From positions 2,907,263 through 2,971,262 of the forward strand of contig CP011806.1 in assembly GCA_001664505.1 (NCBI GenBank): 64,000 nucleotides of DNA, in the 5' to 3' direction. The stretch comes from Acidobacteria bacterium Mor1. Lineage in GTDB: Bacteria > Acidobacteriota > Polarisedimenticolia > Polarisedimenticolales > Polarisedimenticolaceae. Shown piece after piece: positions 8,645 through 19,100 of the stretch (its first letter is position 1; every line of letters starts with the position of its first letter). The notes beneath the pieces were generated by a model. That model was not told the DNA's origin. It saw only the letters and a program-made list of their open reading frames with translations, and did no database searches. The position numbers and the translations under genes are program-made.

Positions 8645-8685
8645 TTGGACAAAACCTTGACATCCAGGTTTTGTACAGGTATATT
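8645..8685 (+). promoter_or_regulatory. Sigma-70 promoter overlapped by CarH-like inverted repeat, upstream of sigma factor
   Basis: TTGACA (8657-8662), 17-bp spacer, TATATT (8680-8685). The -35 box sits between the arms of GGACAAAACC (8647-8656) and GGTTTTGTAC (8667-8676), which match as an inverted repeat at 9 of 10 positions. The left arm includes TTGGACA as in the carH region. A repressor bound here would block the -35 box, as expected of a CarH/LitR tetramer in the dark. Confidence 0.7.
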
Positions 8686-8726
8686 CCGTGGTGTAGTTCA
8701 ACTCCAGAGGGCTCGAGGAGTTCGCG

Positions 8727-9896
8727 ATGCATCACTGGCCCCAACCAGAAAAAACCCGCGGGAGCTTTGCGCTCCCGAAAGTCGCTTCCAAAACCACCCC
8801 TGAGAAGAAGCAGGAGCGCCGTGCCGGCAGCGAGGAGAGTGGTGAGCAGGTGCTCAAACTCTACCTGCGCGACATGGGTCGCCACGCGTTGATCGACGCC
8901 ACCGAAGAGGTTCGCCTCGCCGGTGAGCTGCGCGCCGCTCGCGAAGGTATGGCCGCTCAGCTGAGACGGCTCCCTCGCGGAGTTCGCGATTCCCTGCTCG
9001 CGGGCACCGAACTGCCCGAGAAGGGAACCGACTGGCCTTTCGACAATGTCGAAGAGGTCTATCGCCGCTTCCGCTCTCAGGAAGCCTCCGAGCCTTCACT
9101 ACGCAAGCGCTCCCTGGCCATCCGCCGGGAGAAGCGGCGCCTGGACAACGCCCGGGAGGCGATGATCGTCGCCAACCTGCGCCTCGTCGTCCATATCGCC
9201 AAGCAATACCTGAACCGCGGCCTCCCTCTATCTGACCTCGTCCAGGACGGAAACCTGGGCCTGATGAAGGCGGTGGAGAAGTTCGAGCACGACCGCGGCA
9301 TCAAGTTCTCGACCTACGCCTACTGGTGGATCCGCCAGGCGATCGACCGCGGCCTGGCCGACAAGCGCCGCACGATTCGCATTCCGGTCCACCTCAACGA
9401 GCGCCGCAAGAAGATCGTGCGTGCGACCCGTGAACTCGGCCAGGATCTCGGCCGGCGTCCGTCCAACATCGAGATCGCTCGATGGTTGAAGATGCCCAAG
9501 GATCAGGTCGAGGAGATCAACAGCCTCGTCAGCGAACCCCTGAGCTTCGACGACCTTTCTCGTGCCGAGAACGGTCACGGCCTGCTGGAGACGATCAAGG
9601 ATCCCAAGGCCGCCCTCCAGGTCGAGAGCAGCGAAGCCCGTGAACTGCGCGAGAAACTGGAGGCTCCCCTCAGCTCGCTGAGCGAGCGGGAAGAGCGCAT
9701 CGTGCGCCTGCGCTTCGGCATCGGCAACGACACGACCCACACCCTCGAGGAAGTCGGCCGCATCATCGGCCTTTCCCGGGAGCGGGTCCGTCAGATCGAG
9801 GTCGAGGCGATCCAGAAGCTCCGGCGCTCCGACCTGCTGTCGGCGCTGGCGACCTCCCGGAGAAGCAAACTGGCCCAGGTCGCTGCCGGGGCCTGA
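8727..9896 (+). CDS. RNA polymerase sigma factor, sigma-70 family group 2 (RpoD/RpoS-like)
   Basis: 389-aa sigma factor, ATG 8727 with GAGGAG 6 nt upstream. Region 1.2 (LKLYLRDMGRHALIDATEEVRLAGEL, read in two parts), region 2 (ANLRLVVHIAKQYLNRGL, LVQDGNLGLMKAVEKFE, KFSTYAYWWIRQAIDRGL), region 3 (IRIPVHLNERRKKI) and region 4 (LEEVGRIIGLSRERVRQIEV) are all present. It lacks the long region 1.1 and non-conserved insert of a primary sigma, so it is probably an alternative group 2 factor. Its promoter carries a CarH-like operator, which points to light-controlled or photooxidative-stress transcription. Ends 105 nt before a good terminator. Confidence 0.93.
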   Translation: MHHWPQPEKTRGSFALPKVASKTTPEKKQERRAGSEESGEQVLKLYLRDMGRHALIDATEEVRLAGELRAAREGMAAQLRRLPRGVRDSLLAGTELPEKGTDWPFDNVEEVYRRFRSQEASEPSLRKRSLAIRREKRRLDNAREAMIVANLRLVVHIAKQYLNRGLPLSDLVQDGNLGLMKAVEKFEHDRGIKFSTYAYWWIRQAIDRGLADKRRTIRIPVHLNERRKKIVRATRELGQDLGRRPSNIEIARWLKMPKDQVEEINSLVSEPLSFDDLSRAENGHGLLETIKDPKAALQVESSEARELREKLEAPLSSLSEREERIVRLRFGIGNDTTHTLEEVGRIIGLSRERVRQIEVEAIQKLRRSDLLSALATSRRSKLAQVAAGA

Positions 9897-10000
9897 CCCT
9901 GACCTGACAAGTTGAGACCGGCGGTGCCCCGGTGATCCCGCCCACTATCCCCCCGGGGTGTCGCCGGCTCTCATTCCTTCGATTCCCCTCTGTTCCAGCC

Positions 10001-10028
10001 GGCCGGGCCCTTGCCCGGCCTTCTTTTT
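10001..10028 (+). terminator. Rho-independent terminator after sigma-factor gene
   Basis: GGCCGGGC-CCTT-GCCCGGCC (10001-10020), an 8-bp GC-only stem with a 4-nt loop, followed by TTCTTTTT. It ends the light-module transcript before the permease gene. Confidence 0.85.
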
Positions 10029-10085
10029 GCCCTAATTTAGCGAGGCACGCCCTGCCGCGTTGGAGCGACCGGGACGATCCGCGAG

Positions 10086-11879
10086 GTGCCCGCAAGCATG
10101 GAGTTGGCCTGGCAGGGGTGGTTCACCATCGGCGTGCTGCTGCTCACGCTGGGCGGGCTGGCTTTCACCCGCTATGCCCCGGACCTGATCCTGGTCGGGG
10201 CGCTGACCCTTCTGATCGTCAGCGGCGTCCTGACCCCGTCGGAGGCGCTGGCCGGGCTGGCCAACCCCGGGCTCGCGACGGTCGGGGTGCTGTTTGCCGT
10301 CGTCGCGGGATTGATCGATACCGGATCGGTGCAGCAGCTCGGCCGCATCGTGTTCGGCCGCACCGCCTCCCTGCACGTGGCCAAGGTGCGGATGATGGCG
10401 CCGGTGATCGCCATGAGCGCCTTCCTCAACAACACCCCGGTGGTGGCGATGATGGTGCCGGCCATCGAGGACTGGTGCCGGCGCCAGCGGATCTCGGTGT
10501 CGAAGTTCATGCTGCCGCTCAGCTACGCCGCGATCTTCGGCGGAACCTGCACCCTGGTCGGCACGAGCACGAACCTGATCGTTCACGGCCTGGTGCTCGA
10601 ACGAACCGACCTCGGACCGATCGGGTTCTTCGAACTCGCCTGGGTCGGTCTCCCCTTCTCCCTGGTCGCCACGGCGTTCGTCGTCGTCGCCGGCCCACGC
10701 CTCATACCTGAACGGAAGCCACCCCTCGACACGCCGAGCGACGCCAGGGAGTACGTCGCCGAACTGGCCATTCAACCCCAGAGCCCGTTGATCGGCCAGA
10801 CCATCGAGCAGGCCGGCCTGCGCAATCTGCCCGGCGCGTTCGTCGCCGAAATCGAACGAGGCGACACGGTCCTGCCCGCCGTCGCCCCCACCGAGAAACT
10901 CCAGGCCGGTGACGTGCTGGTCTTCGTCGGCATGGTCGATTCGGTCGCCGACCTGGTGAAGCTCAAGGGATTGGCTCCCGTGGCCCACCAGCTGTTCAAG
11001 CTGGACCAGCCCCGGCCCGAGCGGCGCCTGATCGAGGCGGTCATCTCGGTCAACTGCCCTCTCGTCGGCCAGACGATTCGCGAGGGGCGCTTCCGCGCGC
11101 GCTACGGAGCGGTGGTCATCGCCGCCGCCCGGGCCGGCGAACGGATCCGGCGCAAGATCGGCGACATCGTGCTGCGGCCCGGAGACACGTTGATGCTCGA
11201 GGCACCACCCTCGTTCCTCGAGCAACAGCGCAACTCCAGGGATTTCCTGCTGGTCAGCGAGCTTCAGGGCTGGACCGCTCCCCGCCACGAGCGTAGCCGC
11301 TATGCGGTGTCGATCCTGGCGGCGATGGTGTTGCTGACCGCCACCTCGCTCCTGAGCATGCTCGAAGCAGCCCTGCTGGCCGCCGGACTGATGATCGCGA
11401 CCCGTTGCACCACCGGTTCCTCGGCCCGCTCCAGCGTCGACTGGTCGGTGCTGACGATCATCGGTGCCTCGCTGGGATTGGGTGCGGCGATGGAATCCAC
11501 CGGAGCCGCTCAGGCCATCGCCGACAGCTGGCTCTCGGTTGGCGGCCGCGACCCGATGCTGGCCCTTGCGGTGGTGTTCGTGCTGACCAGCCTGTTCACC
11601 TGTTTCATCACCAACAACGCGGCGGCGGTGCTGGTCTTTCCGGTGGCGCAGGCGACGGCTGCGAGCCTCGGCGTCAGCCTCTGGCCCTTCGTGGTGACGA
11701 TCATGATGGGAGCGTCGGCGAGCTTCGCCACGCCGATCGGGTACCAGACGAACCTGATGGTCTACGGCCCCGGCGGCTACCGCTTCGGCGACTACCTGCG
11801 GCTGGGGGTGCCGCTGATCCTGTTGCTGGGAGCGATGACCCTGTTGATCGTGCCCCGGGTCTGGCCCCTGGTGCCCTGA
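10086..11879 (+). CDS. SLC13/DASS-type permease with two central RCK_C (TrkA-C) domains
   Basis: Inner-membrane anion or dicarboxylate symporter of the ArsB/NhaD/DASS superfamily. 597 aa from GTG 10086; ATG 10098 is an equally good start. The first membrane half includes MSAFLNNTPVVAMMVPAI and GGTCTLVGTSTNLIVHG (the SNT-type substrate motif). Residues about 220-400 hold two soluble RCK_C domains (SPLIGQTIEQAGLRN and CPLVGQTIREGRFRARY). The second half ends with FITNNAAAVLVFPVA and ATPIGYQTNLMVYGPG. RCK_C-containing members are often annotated as sulfate or citrate transporters; substrate here is unknown. Stands alone, between a terminator and a convergent gene. Confidence 0.9.
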   Translation: MPASMELAWQGWFTIGVLLLTLGGLAFTRYAPDLILVGALTLLIVSGVLTPSEALAGLANPGLATVGVLFAVVAGLIDTGSVQQLGRIVFGRTASLHVAKVRMMAPVIAMSAFLNNTPVVAMMVPAIEDWCRRQRISVSKFMLPLSYAAIFGGTCTLVGTSTNLIVHGLVLERTDLGPIGFFELAWVGLPFSLVATAFVVVAGPRLIPERKPPLDTPSDAREYVAELAIQPQSPLIGQTIEQAGLRNLPGAFVAEIERGDTVLPAVAPTEKLQAGDVLVFVGMVDSVADLVKLKGLAPVAHQLFKLDQPRPERRLIEAVISVNCPLVGQTIREGRFRARYGAVVIAAARAGERIRRKIGDIVLRPGDTLMLEAPPSFLEQQRNSRDFLLVSELQGWTAPRHERSRYAVSILAAMVLLTATSLLSMLEAALLAAGLMIATRCTTGSSARSSVDWSVLTIIGASLGLGAAMESTGAAQAIADSWLSVGGRDPMLALAVVFVLTSLFTCFITNNAAAVLVFPVAQATAASLGVSLWPFVVTIMMGASASFATPIGYQTNLMVYGPGGYRFGDYLRLGVPLILLLGAMTLLIVPRVWPLVP

Positions 11880-11987
11880 TCCCCGGTTCGACCGGTCGCA
11901 CCGCGCTCAGCCGCGATCTGGAGACCCGGGCGCTCCGCTCGCCGGGCAGACGTTCCGGCGCCGAGCCGAAATGGAACCGCCAAGGAG

Positions 11988-14018
11988 CTAGCGGCGATCG
12001 CCCAGCTGGCCCAGCAGGGTCTGGGCCTGCTGCTTCAACGAGTCCTCGGGCTCCTGCTCCAACACCCGGCGCAGCAAGCTTCGGGCCTCGCCGAACCGGC
12101 GGACCTTCACCATGTCCACGGCGGTGTTGTAGAGGCTGACCGCCTCGTTGTGCCGCTCGACTCGCAGGAACTCCTCACGAGCCGTCAGCGCGCGCTCCCG
12201 CAACTGAGGATCCCGTACCACCTCCAGCAGCCGGTCGAGTTCCCGAACGGCCAGGTCCAGGTCCCCCCGGCCGGCATGCTCCGCGGCGCGGTTGAACATC
12301 GAGATCTGGAGGTTGGCCCGTGCCAGATCGGCCATCGAGGCCATCTGCGCCTCGACATCCTTCCGCAGCCCGGTATTCGAGGTCGCGGCGGCGATCTGCT
12401 CCAGCCGGCAGGTGGCTTCCTCGCTCCGGCCTTCATTCATCCAGGCAACCGCCTCGGCGATCTCCGCCTGGACCAGTGAGGATTCGGCGCTTCGAATCAG
12501 CTCCTCGTCATCGCTGCGGCGCCGCAGGGCGGACACGAACAGCTCCCTGGCCGCGGCGGTGTCCCCCGATACGGCGAGCAACACGATGCGGTCATGGAGA
12601 ATGTCGTCCCTGGAGGGCAGCAGCATCGACGCCCGCTCCGCCGCCTTCAACGCCTCTCCGGAGACACTCTGTTCGAACAGGAACGTGCGCGCAAAACCGG
12701 CCAGGCTCTCGGCATTGTCCTTGTCCAGTTCGAGACTGCTGCGGAACAACCTGCGCGCCTCCCGCAGCGGTGGCGGCGTGGCGGCGAAGCGTGGCCTGTC
12801 GGGCAGGTCCCGCACGAACTGTTCGATCAAGGCCCACCCGCAGCGGGCGTAGGGCGACGGTTCGCTGCCGTCGGCCTTGATCGCTTCCCGGTAGAGCTCG
12901 ACCGCTTCCGGGTAGCGCTCTTCCTGTTCCCGCAGGTGAGCCAGGGTGAGCAACGGCCCCGGCGCCGAGGGATCGATCGCCCTGGCGGCGCGCAGGTGCT
13001 CTTCGGCCGCTCCGAACTGGATCGGAGGATGGTGCGCCAGCAGATCCCCCAGGCGGAACAAGGTCTCGGACCGCTCCAGCGAACGCACCTCGGCCTTGTC
13101 GGGGTCGAGCCGGCCGCGCAGGCGCACCGTGGTCGAGCGGAAGTCGTCGAGGGGGCGCGCAACGTAGCGCTCCAGCACCCGGGCCAACTCCTCGGCACTC
13201 AGATCGTAGACCTGTTCGAAGGCGCCCAGCGGCTCCTCGCCGTGATTGACCCGCCAGAGATAGTCGGCGAGCTTGCCCTGATCGCCGACTCCCATCATCA
13301 GGTAGTGCATCAACGCCCAGGACTGGGCATAGAAGGTGCCCTGGCGCTGAGCCTCGTTGTATTCGGGAGAGTGGGTGTTGACCGCAAAGAATCGTTCGAA
13401 GGGCAGCAGCGGGTTGCGGCGCAGCCAGTCCACATGGGCTTGAATCGGCAGCCCGACGTCCGCCTCACGTTCCCGGGAACGGAAGGTGCTGTAGAGCTCG
13501 GCCAGCCCTTCGTTGAGCCACAGCGGCGTGTTGGGGATGTTGTTCTCGACGAAGTAGTGCAGGTATTCGTGGTAGACGACGCCTAACGAACCGGCGTCGG
13601 CCGAGGCATCGACCGCTACGTAGTTGCCGTCGTGAGTCGACACGAAGTAGCCGCTGACGTTGCGGGGAGCACCTCCCTCACCGGTCTTGTACGGGCGGAA
13701 ACTCCGGTCGTTCCTGAACACGTAGATCGACGTCGGCAGCGGCGAGTGCACCCGCAGCCCCTGGGTCGTTTCCGACAGGACCGCCCGCAGGGCCTCGAGC
13801 TTGTGGCCGATGCGCCGGGTCGCTCCGGCGGAGACGTTGCTGAATAGAATGAAATGATCGGTACGAACCTCGATCCAACGTTCACGCTTGGACGGGATCG
13901 CCTCGGCGGTCGGGACCAGCCCCGGGATCAGCAGCCACAGGCAGAGCACGGCGACGGCGCGAGCACCTGTGCGCCGGCGCGTACCCGGTGTGCCCCTACC
14001 CGGTCGGCTCGGATCCAT
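11988..14018 (-). CDS. Secreted DUF1570-type gluzincin metallopeptidase-like protein with TPR repeats
   Basis: 676 aa, ATG 14018 with GGAGG 4 nt upstream. An Arg-rich start and hydrophobic stretch (AVAVLCLWLLIPGLVPTAEA) form a signal peptide or anchor. HEYLH at residues 150-154 is the zinc HExxH motif and NEGLAE (169-174) supplies the third ligand, the pattern of the DUF1570/peptidase MA-like group. From about residue 315 onward there are TPR-like helical repeats (for example HLREQEERYPEAVELYREAI and LARANLQISMFNRAAEHAGR). Such proteins are common in Acidobacteriota and Planctomycetes; substrate is unknown. Likely periplasmic or extracytoplasmic. Confidence 0.82.
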   Translation of the reverse strand: MDPSRPGRGTPGTRRRTGARAVAVLCLWLLIPGLVPTAEAIPSKRERWIEVRTDHFILFSNVSAGATRRIGHKLEALRAVLSETTQGLRVHSPLPTSIYVFRNDRSFRPYKTGEGGAPRNVSGYFVSTHDGNYVAVDASADAGSLGVVYHEYLHYFVENNIPNTPLWLNEGLAELYSTFRSREREADVGLPIQAHVDWLRRNPLLPFERFFAVNTHSPEYNEAQRQGTFYAQSWALMHYLMMGVGDQGKLADYLWRVNHGEEPLGAFEQVYDLSAEELARVLERYVARPLDDFRSTTVRLRGRLDPDKAEVRSLERSETLFRLGDLLAHHPPIQFGAAEEHLRAARAIDPSAPGPLLTLAHLREQEERYPEAVELYREAIKADGSEPSPYARCGWALIEQFVRDLPDRPRFAATPPPLREARRLFRSSLELDKDNAESLAGFARTFLFEQSVSGEALKAAERASMLLPSRDDILHDRIVLLAVSGDTAAARELFVSALRRRSDDEELIRSAESSLVQAEIAEAVAWMNEGRSEEATCRLEQIAAATSNTGLRKDVEAQMASMADLARANLQISMFNRAAEHAGRGDLDLAVRELDRLLEVVRDPQLRERALTAREEFLRVERHNEAVSLYNTAVDMVKVRRFGEARSLLRRVLEQEPEDSLKQQAQTLLGQLGDRR

Positions 14019-14074
14019 GCTGCCTCCACCTTCGATCTTATTCCTACCCGGGCAAAGGGCAACGCAACCCGTCC

Positions 14075-14115
14075 AAAAAACGAAAGCCCGCCCCGCGGCG
14101 ACGCGGAACGGGCTT
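14075..14115 (-). terminator. Rho-independent terminator after sodA
   Basis: On the minus strand AAGCCCG...CGGGCTT (14115-14084) encloses an inner CCGCG/CGCGG stem and is followed by CG and TTTTTT (14080-14075). Starts 25 nt after the sodA stop. Confidence 0.88.
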
Positions 14116-14139
14116 GATGGAGTCGGATCGAAGTTCGGG

Positions 14140-14745
14140 TCAGGCGTTCTTCAGGTTCGCCGCGACCTCGTCCCAGTTCACCGTGTTGAACCACGCTTCG
14201 AGGTAGTCCGGGCGCCGGTTCTGGTAGTTCAGGTAGTAGGCGTGCTCCCAGACGTCGACGCCGAGGATCGGCGTACCGCCGAACATCAGCGGGGAGTCCT
14301 GATTGGCGGTACCGCCGGCATGGAGCTTCCCGTCCTTGATGCCGAGCCAGGCCCAGCCGGAGCCGAACTGGCCGACGCCGACGTTGATCAGCGTCTTCTT
14401 CATGTCGGCGAAGGAGCCGAACACGCTGTTGATCGCGTCGGCCAGCTCGCCGCCTGGCTCACCGCCGCCGCCGGGTTTCATGATCTTCCAGAACAGCGAG
14501 TGGTTGCAGTGGCCTCCGCCGTTGTTGCGCACGGCGCCGCGGATGTCCTCGGGGACCTCGTCCAGCGAGGCCATCAGGTCCTCGATCGACTTGGCGGCCA
14601 GGCCGTCATGACCTTCGAGAGCGGCGTTCAGCTTGCTCACGTAGGCGGCGTGATGTTTACCGTGATGAATCTCCATCGTGCGCGCGTCGATGTGCGGCTC
14701 GAGGGCGTCGAAGGCGTAGGGTAGCGAAGGCAGCTCGTGTGCCAT
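14140..14745 (-). CDS. sodA: Superoxide dismutase, Mn type
   Basis: Converts superoxide to oxygen and hydrogen peroxide. 201 aa, a normal length, with an ideal AGGAGG before ATG 14745. Metal ligands are visible in [13 protein letters not shown] (first His), [10 protein letters not shown] (second His) and [13 protein letters not shown] (Asp and His). [10 protein letters not shown] supplies the C-terminal-domain Gln typical of the manganese form rather than the iron form, though cambialism cannot be excluded. No signal peptide, so cytoplasmic. Flanked by its own promoter and terminator, so it is a single-gene transcript. Confidence 0.96.
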   Translation of the reverse strand: MAHELPSLPYAFDALEPHIDARTMEIHHGKHHAAYVSKLNAALEGHDGLAAKSIEDLMASLDEVPEDIRGAVRNNGGGHCNHSLFWKIMKPGGGGEPGGELADAINSVFGSFADMKKTLINVGVGQFGSGWAWLGIKDGKLHAGGTANQDSPLMFGGTPILGVDVWEHAYYLNYQNRRPDYLEAWFNTVNWDEVAANLKNA

Positions 14746-14789
14746 GGAATCCTCCTAAAGGGTCGGTCGCGTACACGGAAGAATGATGG

Positions 14790-14818
14790 ATTGTATCGAT
14801 CGTCGGAGTCCTTCTCAA
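14790..14818 (-). promoter_or_regulatory. Sigma-70 promoter of sodA
   Basis: Minus strand TTGAGA (14818-14813), 17-bp spacer, TACAAT (14795-14790), about 45 nt upstream of the sodA ATG. The closest fit to consensus on this strand in the window. Confidence 0.75.
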
Positions 14819-15042
14819 CCTGGGCCGACAACCCAGACAGCGCCCCGCATTTCGTAGCTTCGGCGGACCGTCCGACCGCAGGTCCGGAAAGCCCGAGGCG
14901 CCCTCCACGCGCCGTTTTCGCAGGTTCGCGGACGACAACAAAGCCAAACGCAAATACCACCTGGAAAGCGGGGAAACGCGGCCAAAACTCGGGGACATTC
15001 AGCTTGACGGGACCGCGGGATGTGCGTACCGAAGACACTGCT

Positions 15043-15246
15043 ATGACGGGAGTACTTTTCAAAGTCTACTGCTATCGCGGGAGCGACAAGCAGGTCTGGT
15101 TCGAAGTGGAAGACATGGCCTCGGGACAGGGTGTGGCCTGGTCTCCGTCGCGCAAGACCGTGATCCAGAAGGCAACCAAGCTGGGTTACGCACTGCTCGA
15201 CGAGAGCAAGCCGGTGCTCAAGTTCTACCGCGCCAAGGCGAGCTGA
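15043..15246 (+). CDS. Small hypothetical protein (67 aa)
   Basis: Starts at ATG 15043 (MTGVLFKVYCYRG) with a weak purine-rich stretch upstream. The protein is soluble, with alternating beta/alpha character (VWFEVEDMASGQGVAW, VIQKATKLGYALLD, PVLKFYRAKAS) and one Cys. Good codon usage and a tidy fold-like pattern argue it is real, but I recognise no family. The 297 bases between it and sodA hold the sodA promoter; otherwise nothing clear. Confidence 0.55.
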   Translation: MTGVLFKVYCYRGSDKQVWFEVEDMASGQGVAWSPSRKTVIQKATKLGYALLDESKPVLKFYRAKAS

Positions 15247-15530
15247 CCCCGCCTCCTCTTCCCACCGTTCCGACCTCCTTCCCTCCAGGCTTTAGCGTGC
15301 ACGGCGGCGGCGTGATCCCACGCCCCGTGGGTGCGGTGCCCTGCGCGGTGAGTGCGACTCGCCACGTCGCATGCACATCCCCGGCCGCGCACCGGCCTGT
15401 GACCCCATGACCGCGAGCGACGCAGGGGTTCATCCCGACGCGCCGGCGAGGCCGGGCGCACCGCTACCCCCTGCGGCATGGCTTCATGTGGTTCTGAGGA
15501 AGGAGCCCGCGTAGGGGCGTCGGCGTGGAG

Positions 15531-16046
15531 TCAGGTGCGATCGGCGACGATGCTGGCCAGGGACTGGACCTTGCGCAGCAGCACCATGGCGTCGGCGTCG
15601 AGCTCCTCGTCGATCTCGAAGGAGAAGGTCTCCACCTCGCCGTCGCCACCGCTCCACTGGAAGATCACCGAGTCCTCGTCCAGCCGGATCGGCTCGAGCC
15701 GGTTCGGCTCGGCGATGACCCGCTCTACGGCCGGCAGCGCCGTGAAGTAGGTGGCGCTGAGGTTCGAGCCGCATTCCAGTTCGGGGATCGCCGCATCCAT
15801 CATCGGAGCCGGCTCGGGCTTCGGAGCGCGGAGGCGCTGGGGCGAGTCGGCCGGGGCCGGCTCCGCGGCGTGTACGCCGCCGAAGCGGGGGGCCGGGTCG
15901 ATGTCGCTGACGGTCGGAGGTCCGATCCGGACCGAACCGGCGACCAGGACCAGAATCACCAGCAGCGCCACATCGCGGAAGGCCTGGACAGCGCCCATAC
16001 CGGTCTCGCGGCTGCGGCGTCTGTTCTGGTGGCTGCTGGGGTTCAT
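15531..16046 (-). CDS. Hypothetical single-pass membrane protein
   Basis: 171 aa, ATG 16046 preceded by AGGAGA. An N-terminal cytoplasmic segment with Arg/Ser, then one membrane helix (ALLVILVLVAGSV, about residues 27-40), a Pro/Ala-rich linker, and an acidic C-terminal domain (RLDEDSVIFQWSGGDGEVET, DEELDADAMVLLRK). It has one Cys in ELECGSNLSAT. No family recognised. It lies 114 nt upstream of the stop of the next minus-strand gene. The 284 bases between its 3' end and the small gene at 15246 contain GC-rich dyads but no gene I can support. Confidence 0.6.
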   Translation of the reverse strand: MNPSSHQNRRRSRETGMGAVQAFRDVALLVILVLVAGSVRIGPPTVSDIDPAPRFGGVHAAEPAPADSPQRLRAPKPEPAPMMDAAIPELECGSNLSATYFTALPAVERVIAEPNRLEPIRLDEDSVIFQWSGGDGEVETFSFEIDEELDADAMVLLRKVQSLASIVADRT

Positions 16047-16160
16047 CTCATCTCCTGGTCGTTGCGTCCCGTTCGTCTAGTGAAACGCTTCAACCCGGGG
16101 ATGGTTGCAAGTTTTTTGGAGGCCGCCCCGGGAACCCCCGGCCGGGGCGTCTCTGCCTCC

Positions 16161-19100
16161 CTAGCGCCGCAGGCCTCCCAGGCGCTTGGCCGGCGGCTTT
16201 TGGCCCGAAACCGGCCCGGCGGGGGCCGGCCCGTCGGAGGACGGCTCCGTCCCCCCGATGGTGTTGGGACAGGTATCGTCGGCCAGGGCCTCCCGGCCCA
16301 GACCGAGGGATCCGGTGCACTCGTTACGGGCCCGGACCAGGTAGTAGTAGGCTTGGCCGGGGGCCGGATCGGGCCGGGCGTCGACGTAGCGGGCGTTGTA
16401 GACGTTCCCCTCGAGGCAGCTGGCTCCGTCGAAGCCGACCGCCTGCAGCCCGTCCAGGCCGCCGCTGAACACCTCGTAGCTGGCGTAGGAACCCGCCTCT
16501 TCGATCAGGGGATTCCAGTCGACGAGCGCCGCACCCAACTGCTTGTCGACCCGGACGTCGAGCACCTGGGGAGGCGGCCCGGTCGCCGTGCCGGTCGCCG
16601 GCGCGCAATCCTCGGCGTCGAGTACGCCGTCGCCGTCCCTGTCGCCGCCCAGGAACGAACCGGCGTTCGTCGGTGCGCAGAGGAAGGTCAGCGGTCCCCC
16701 GGCGGAAGTCCGCAGAGCGTTGGTGTTCTGCGGGGTGTTGCCTGAGCCGTCGGGGTTCCACAGGCCGCCGGAGAGCGAGTAGGAGCGCATCAGTCCGCCG
16801 TCCAGGGCGTGGGCCACCAGATCACAGTGCCGGTCCGGGTTGGCCTGGTCGCCGAGCAACAACAGGGTCGAGAGGACCTGTTCCTCTTCCGTCGAACCGG
16901 TCGGCGGTGTGCCGGCAGGCACGGTGACCTGCTGCCCCACGGCCGGCGGCGTGCCCGTCGGGAAGTGAACCACGAACGAGGTGAAGTCCCGGATGTCCTG
17001 GGCGCTGACCTGGAACGGCGGCGCCGAGAAGAAGGACCCGAGATCCGGGATGCTTCCATCGTGGTTGAAGCCGAAGCCTGCCTTGGTGTCGATCGGCGCC
17101 GCGCTGGTGCCGAAGACCGGCCCGAACTTTTCGTACATGTTGCGCAGGTGCGGCACCTTCATGTCGCTGTGCTCGGAGAGCACCCGGTTGCCGGCCAGAA
17201 GCGCCGCGTGGTCCGGATCCGCCGGGTCCCCCGGCTCGATCCCGCCCAGCTTGCCCCCCTTGGTACCGAACGGGAGTTCATGGCAGGTGTTGCAGTTCGA
17301 GAGGCCGTCGGTTTGCCCGGTGGTGTAGATGGTCCGGCCAGTGGTCGGGTTGCCGGCGCCTGCGATGTGTCCGGGAATGCTCACGTCGACGTTGGGCAGG
17401 GTGTCGTCCAGATTGCGGTACGGGTTGGGCGGAAACTTGATGCCCAGGGCGAACTGGCGCATGGTCTCCATGTCCTCGGCGCTCAGGCCTGAGGCGGTGC
17501 CCATCAACGCAGGGAACGCTCCGTTGAAATCGTTGAAGGTGCCGCGGTCCCCCCGCCAGTGCAGCGGCTCGATCATCGCCCGGAAGGTCTGGGTCGTCAT
17601 CGGCCCCTTTTGCGGATCGAAGCCCTCGTGATCGGCGCAGGTCTCGGGATCGCAGGTCACGGCATCGGGACCGACCTGCTGCACGAAGCGCACGTTGTCG
17701 CCGGGGGTCCCGTAGGGCAGCAGATCCCCTTCGGGGTTGCCCAGGTCCCAACCGAGGCGGTCCATGTCCGCCGAGACGTGGCAGCTGGCGCAGGAGGCAT
17801 CCCCGTGGCCCGAGGTCAGGATGCCGTCGTAGAGGAAGATCCGGCCCTGCCGAACCACCTCGCCGGCAGGGTCATTGAGCTGGATCTCCCCGAGCTTCTG
17901 CATCGCCGTGGCGTCGACGGTGACCAGGGAGTTGTCGATCCGGTTGAACACGTACAGCCGGTCATGGGTCTCCGAGAGCACCACGCCCACCGGGCCGTTG
18001 CCCACCTCGACGGCGTCGGGGTTGGCCCGGGCCGCGCCGAAGATGCAGGCCGGACTGAGACAGGCGCCGTCGACCTTGAAGACCTTGCGTGAGCCGATGG
18101 CGGTAAGGAAGGCCTCGGAGCCGTCGCTGCGCCAGGCCATCATGTGAGGCTGGGAAATGCTGGCTTCCCGCTCGGCCAGGTTGGTCGAGGGATCGCTCTC
18201 GCGGTCGACGTGGGCGTTGAGATCGATCGGCGTCACGGCGTTGCCGTTCTGGGGGTCGATGACCGTCAGGCGGTTGTCGACCACGTGCCCTTCGACCCCG
18301 AGGGGATGCTCGAAGCGCACATGGTTGCGGGCGTCGGTGTTGGCCACGTAGACCCGGCCGTTGGCCGGGTTGACCGAGACGTCGAACAGGGTGGTGCCGA
18401 CGTGGCTGACCGGGGTGACCGCCAGGGTCGACGCGTTGATGGCGAACAGGTCCTGGTCGGGCATGCGGAACGGCAGGCAGTGACTCCAGTTCTGCCCGGC
18501 GTCATCCTCCCAGGCCTGGGTTTGCCGGTTCCACTTGACGATCAATCCGACCTTGGGCAGCCCGTCGACCGGATCGATCAGGGCCGGATTGCGGACGATC
18601 CCCGCCGGCAACGGCGGATAGGGGTTGGGAGCTCCGTCGCAGGAGGTGTCGTTGATGCCGAGCTGAGCCAGGCGGAACACGTCCAGGCCGCTGATGCCCC
18701 GGTGAGTCACCCCCGCCGAGAGCACGGTGGTCTGGTTGCCCGAGTGCAGCACCACGGCGTAGACGGTCTGACCGTCGGGAGAGACCGCCAGCGCCCGCGG
18801 GTCCTCGCCGAAGATGTCGAGCACCGTCGGTGCCGCCGAGAGGTTGGCCAGATCGTAGACCTTGACCCGGTCTTCCTGCGAAACGGTGACGAAGGCCTTT
18901 CCCGCGGCGAAGGCGACATCGGTCGGCTCATCACCGGGGAAGAGGGTCTCGGTGACGCTCCCCAGGTTCAGATCGACGATGCTGATGCTGTCGGAAAGGT
19001 GATTGACCACCCAGGCTTCCGTGTTGCTACGGGCGATGACGCTGACCGGCTCGAGCCCGACGGGGATCGACACGGTCGGTTCCGGGGTGCCCTCCGCGCC

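Noticed and set aside
15247-15530. GC-rich dyads in the 284-bp gap as a riboswitch or small RNA
   Set aside because: I could not fit a known riboswitch core or find a terminator; dyads are expected at this GC.
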